From Halobacteriales archaeon QS_9_70_65 (GTDB lineage Archaea; Halobacteriota; Halobacteria; Halobacteriales; Haloarculaceae), in the NCBI GenBank assembly GCA_003023535.1, contig PXSC01000070.1:1-6258 (forward strand): 6,258 bases of DNA, in the 5' to 3' direction. Under the pieces are notes generated by a model. The model searched no databases, was not told the DNA's origin, and saw only the letters and a list, made by a program, of their open reading frames with translations. A program made the translations under genes and the position numbers. Positions 5,556 to 6,258 of this stretch are shown piece by piece (within the stretch, counting starts at the first letter, position 1; each line of letters starts with the position of its first letter).

Positions 5556-6077
5556 ATGCTGTCGGAAGGCGACACGGCACCGGACTTCGAGCTGGTCGGC
5601 GTGCCGGACCGGCTCGAGGCACATCTCGAGGCGGACGACGACCGAACCTCCGAGTCGGAGCTGCAGCGGTTCCGGCTGTCGGACTCCACGGCGGCGGGCA
5701 ACGCCGTGCTGCTGTCGTTCTACATGTTCGACTTCGCGCCGGTGTGTACCGAGCAGTCCTGCCGGATGCGGGATGCGGAGTTCTTCCAGCTGACCGACGA
5801 CCTGGACGTCTACGGCATCTCGGCGGACGGCCCCTACAGCCACGCGGCCTTCGCCGAACAGCGGGACCTGAACTACCCGCTGCTGTCTGACACAGACGGC
5901 AGCGTCGCCGAGCGGTACGGCGTCCTCCACGAGGAGTTCGACGGGATGCGGCGGGTCGCCGAACGGGCGCTGTTCGTCGTCGACGCCGACCGGACGGTCC
6001 GGTACGCGTGGTCGGACGCCGAGGGATGGACCGACCCGGACCTCGAGCCCGTCCGCGAGGTCATCCGAGCGCTGTGA
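5556..6077 (+). CDS. Peroxiredoxin of the AhpC/TSA (BCP-like) family
   Basis: The protein has 173 residues with a thioredoxin fold. The N-terminus MLSEGDTAPDFEL is the standard peroxiredoxin opening. The active-site region SFYMFDFAPVCTEQSC places the peroxidatic Cys at 64 and a candidate resolving Cys at 69, the five-residue spacing seen in BCP/PrxQ-type enzymes. VYGISAD (85-91), NYPLLSD (106-112) and the catalytic-type Arg137 in AERALFVVDADRTVRY follow family order. The expected activity is thiol-dependent reduction of H2O2 or organic peroxides in the cytoplasm. Oddities: the motif PxxxT/SxxC reads MxxxAxxC (Met57, Ala61), and residues about 17-38 are an acidic extension before RLSD. ATG 5556 matches the family N-terminus; the open frame further upstream is the out-of-frame mutS shadow. 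It lies 71 nt after mutS on the same strand, so read-through is possible. Confidence 0.92.
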   Translation: MLSEGDTAPDFELVGVPDRLEAHLEADDDRTSESELQRFRLSDSTAAGNAVLLSFYMFDFAPVCTEQSCRMRDAEFFQLTDDLDVYGISADGPYSHAAFAEQRDLNYPLLSDTDGSVAERYGVLHEEFDGMRRVAERALFVVDADRTVRYAWSDAEGWTDPDLEPVREVIRAL

Positions 6078-6258
6078 AATGGTATTTAGTAAGGAGGAAG
6101 TAGCGTCTTTCGGCGGTGACGACGGCGTTTGCGAACGCCCCCTCCCGCTTGCGGGCTGTGGCTCACGGCTCGCTTCGCTCGCCGGCAGCGCGACGCTCTG
6201 CGGAGCCCTCGCTCGCGTCACTCGCGAGGACGCCGCTCCGCCTCGAGGCCGCTCTCGC
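6078..6258. repeat. G+C-rich repetitive, hairpin-forming sequence at the right edge
   Basis: No gene is clear here. An AT patch with GTATTTAG (6082-6089) and a GGAGG (6093-6097) follow the peroxiredoxin stop. Two perfect small hairpins come next: GGCGTT/AACGCC with loop TGCG (6124-6139) and CCCGC/GCGGG with loop TT (6144-6155). Then there are GCTCGCTTCGCTCGC-type sequence (6166-6183), GCTCGCGTCACTCGC (6211-6225) and the 8-bp palindromes CTCGCGAG (6221-6228) and CCTCGAGG (6241-6248). On minus, an open frame enters from the right edge and stops at TGA 6165-6163. It includes VLASDASEG and could be the 3' end of a neighbouring gene. On plus, frames from ATG 6079 and GTG 6116 are also open to the edge. 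The motif style is that of the dispersed GCGAGCGAAGCGAGC-like repeats common in haloarchaeal genomes. Confidence 0.6.

Noticed and set aside
6091..6118. GGAGG followed by GTG as a ribosome binding site and start
   Set aside because: The gap between GGAGG (6093-6097) and GTG 6116 is about 18 nt, too long for a normal site, and the frame translates repeat-like sequence.

Overview
This window looks like chromosomal DNA from a haloarchaeon (class Halobacteria). The evidence is very high G+C at third codon positions, strongly acidic predicted proteins, a Tat-type lipoprotein signal, and TATA-like boxes about 26-30 nt upstream of several start codons with no usable Shine-Dalgarno sequence, as expected for leaderless archaeal transcripts. 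A genus cannot be assigned from the sequence alone.

Layout. Left part, minus strand: two tightly coupled genes (1-290, partial, and 287-859) each encode one MgtE/SLC41-type membrane domain. They overlap by 4 nt and probably form the two halves of a divalent-cation (Mg2+-type) transporter. A 328-nt gene-poor stretch (860-1187) follows, with a strong TATA-like element at its far end. Next come two minus-strand genes of unknown role: a four-helix membrane protein (1188-1607) in a visibly AT-richer patch, and a Tat-exported lipoprotein (1719-2450). A small acidic minus-strand ORF (2541-2723) is divergent from mutS.

Right part, plus strand: mutS (2827-5484) encodes a complete 885-residue mismatch-recognition ATPase. 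After a 71-nt gap comes an AhpC/TSA-type peroxiredoxin (5556-6077). The last 181 nt are G+C-rich, hairpin-forming and repetitive, with no convincing gene.

The most notable signal is inside mutS. Three exact-length 54-nt tandem units (4585-4746, 3 x 18 residues) are inserted at the start of the ATPase domain. Each unit carries an 18-nt core that recurs, with two or three mismatches, in the repetitive sequence at the right end of the window (6166-6183, opposite strand). This suggests that a dispersed haloarchaeal repeat has expanded in frame within a housekeeping gene. Other points of interest are a peroxiredoxin lacking the usual Pro and Thr/Ser of its active-site motif, the low-G+C membrane-protein/lipoprotein patch, and an orphan TATA element. 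I found no CRISPR array, transposase, tRNA or rRNA, and no clear undescribed multi-gene system.
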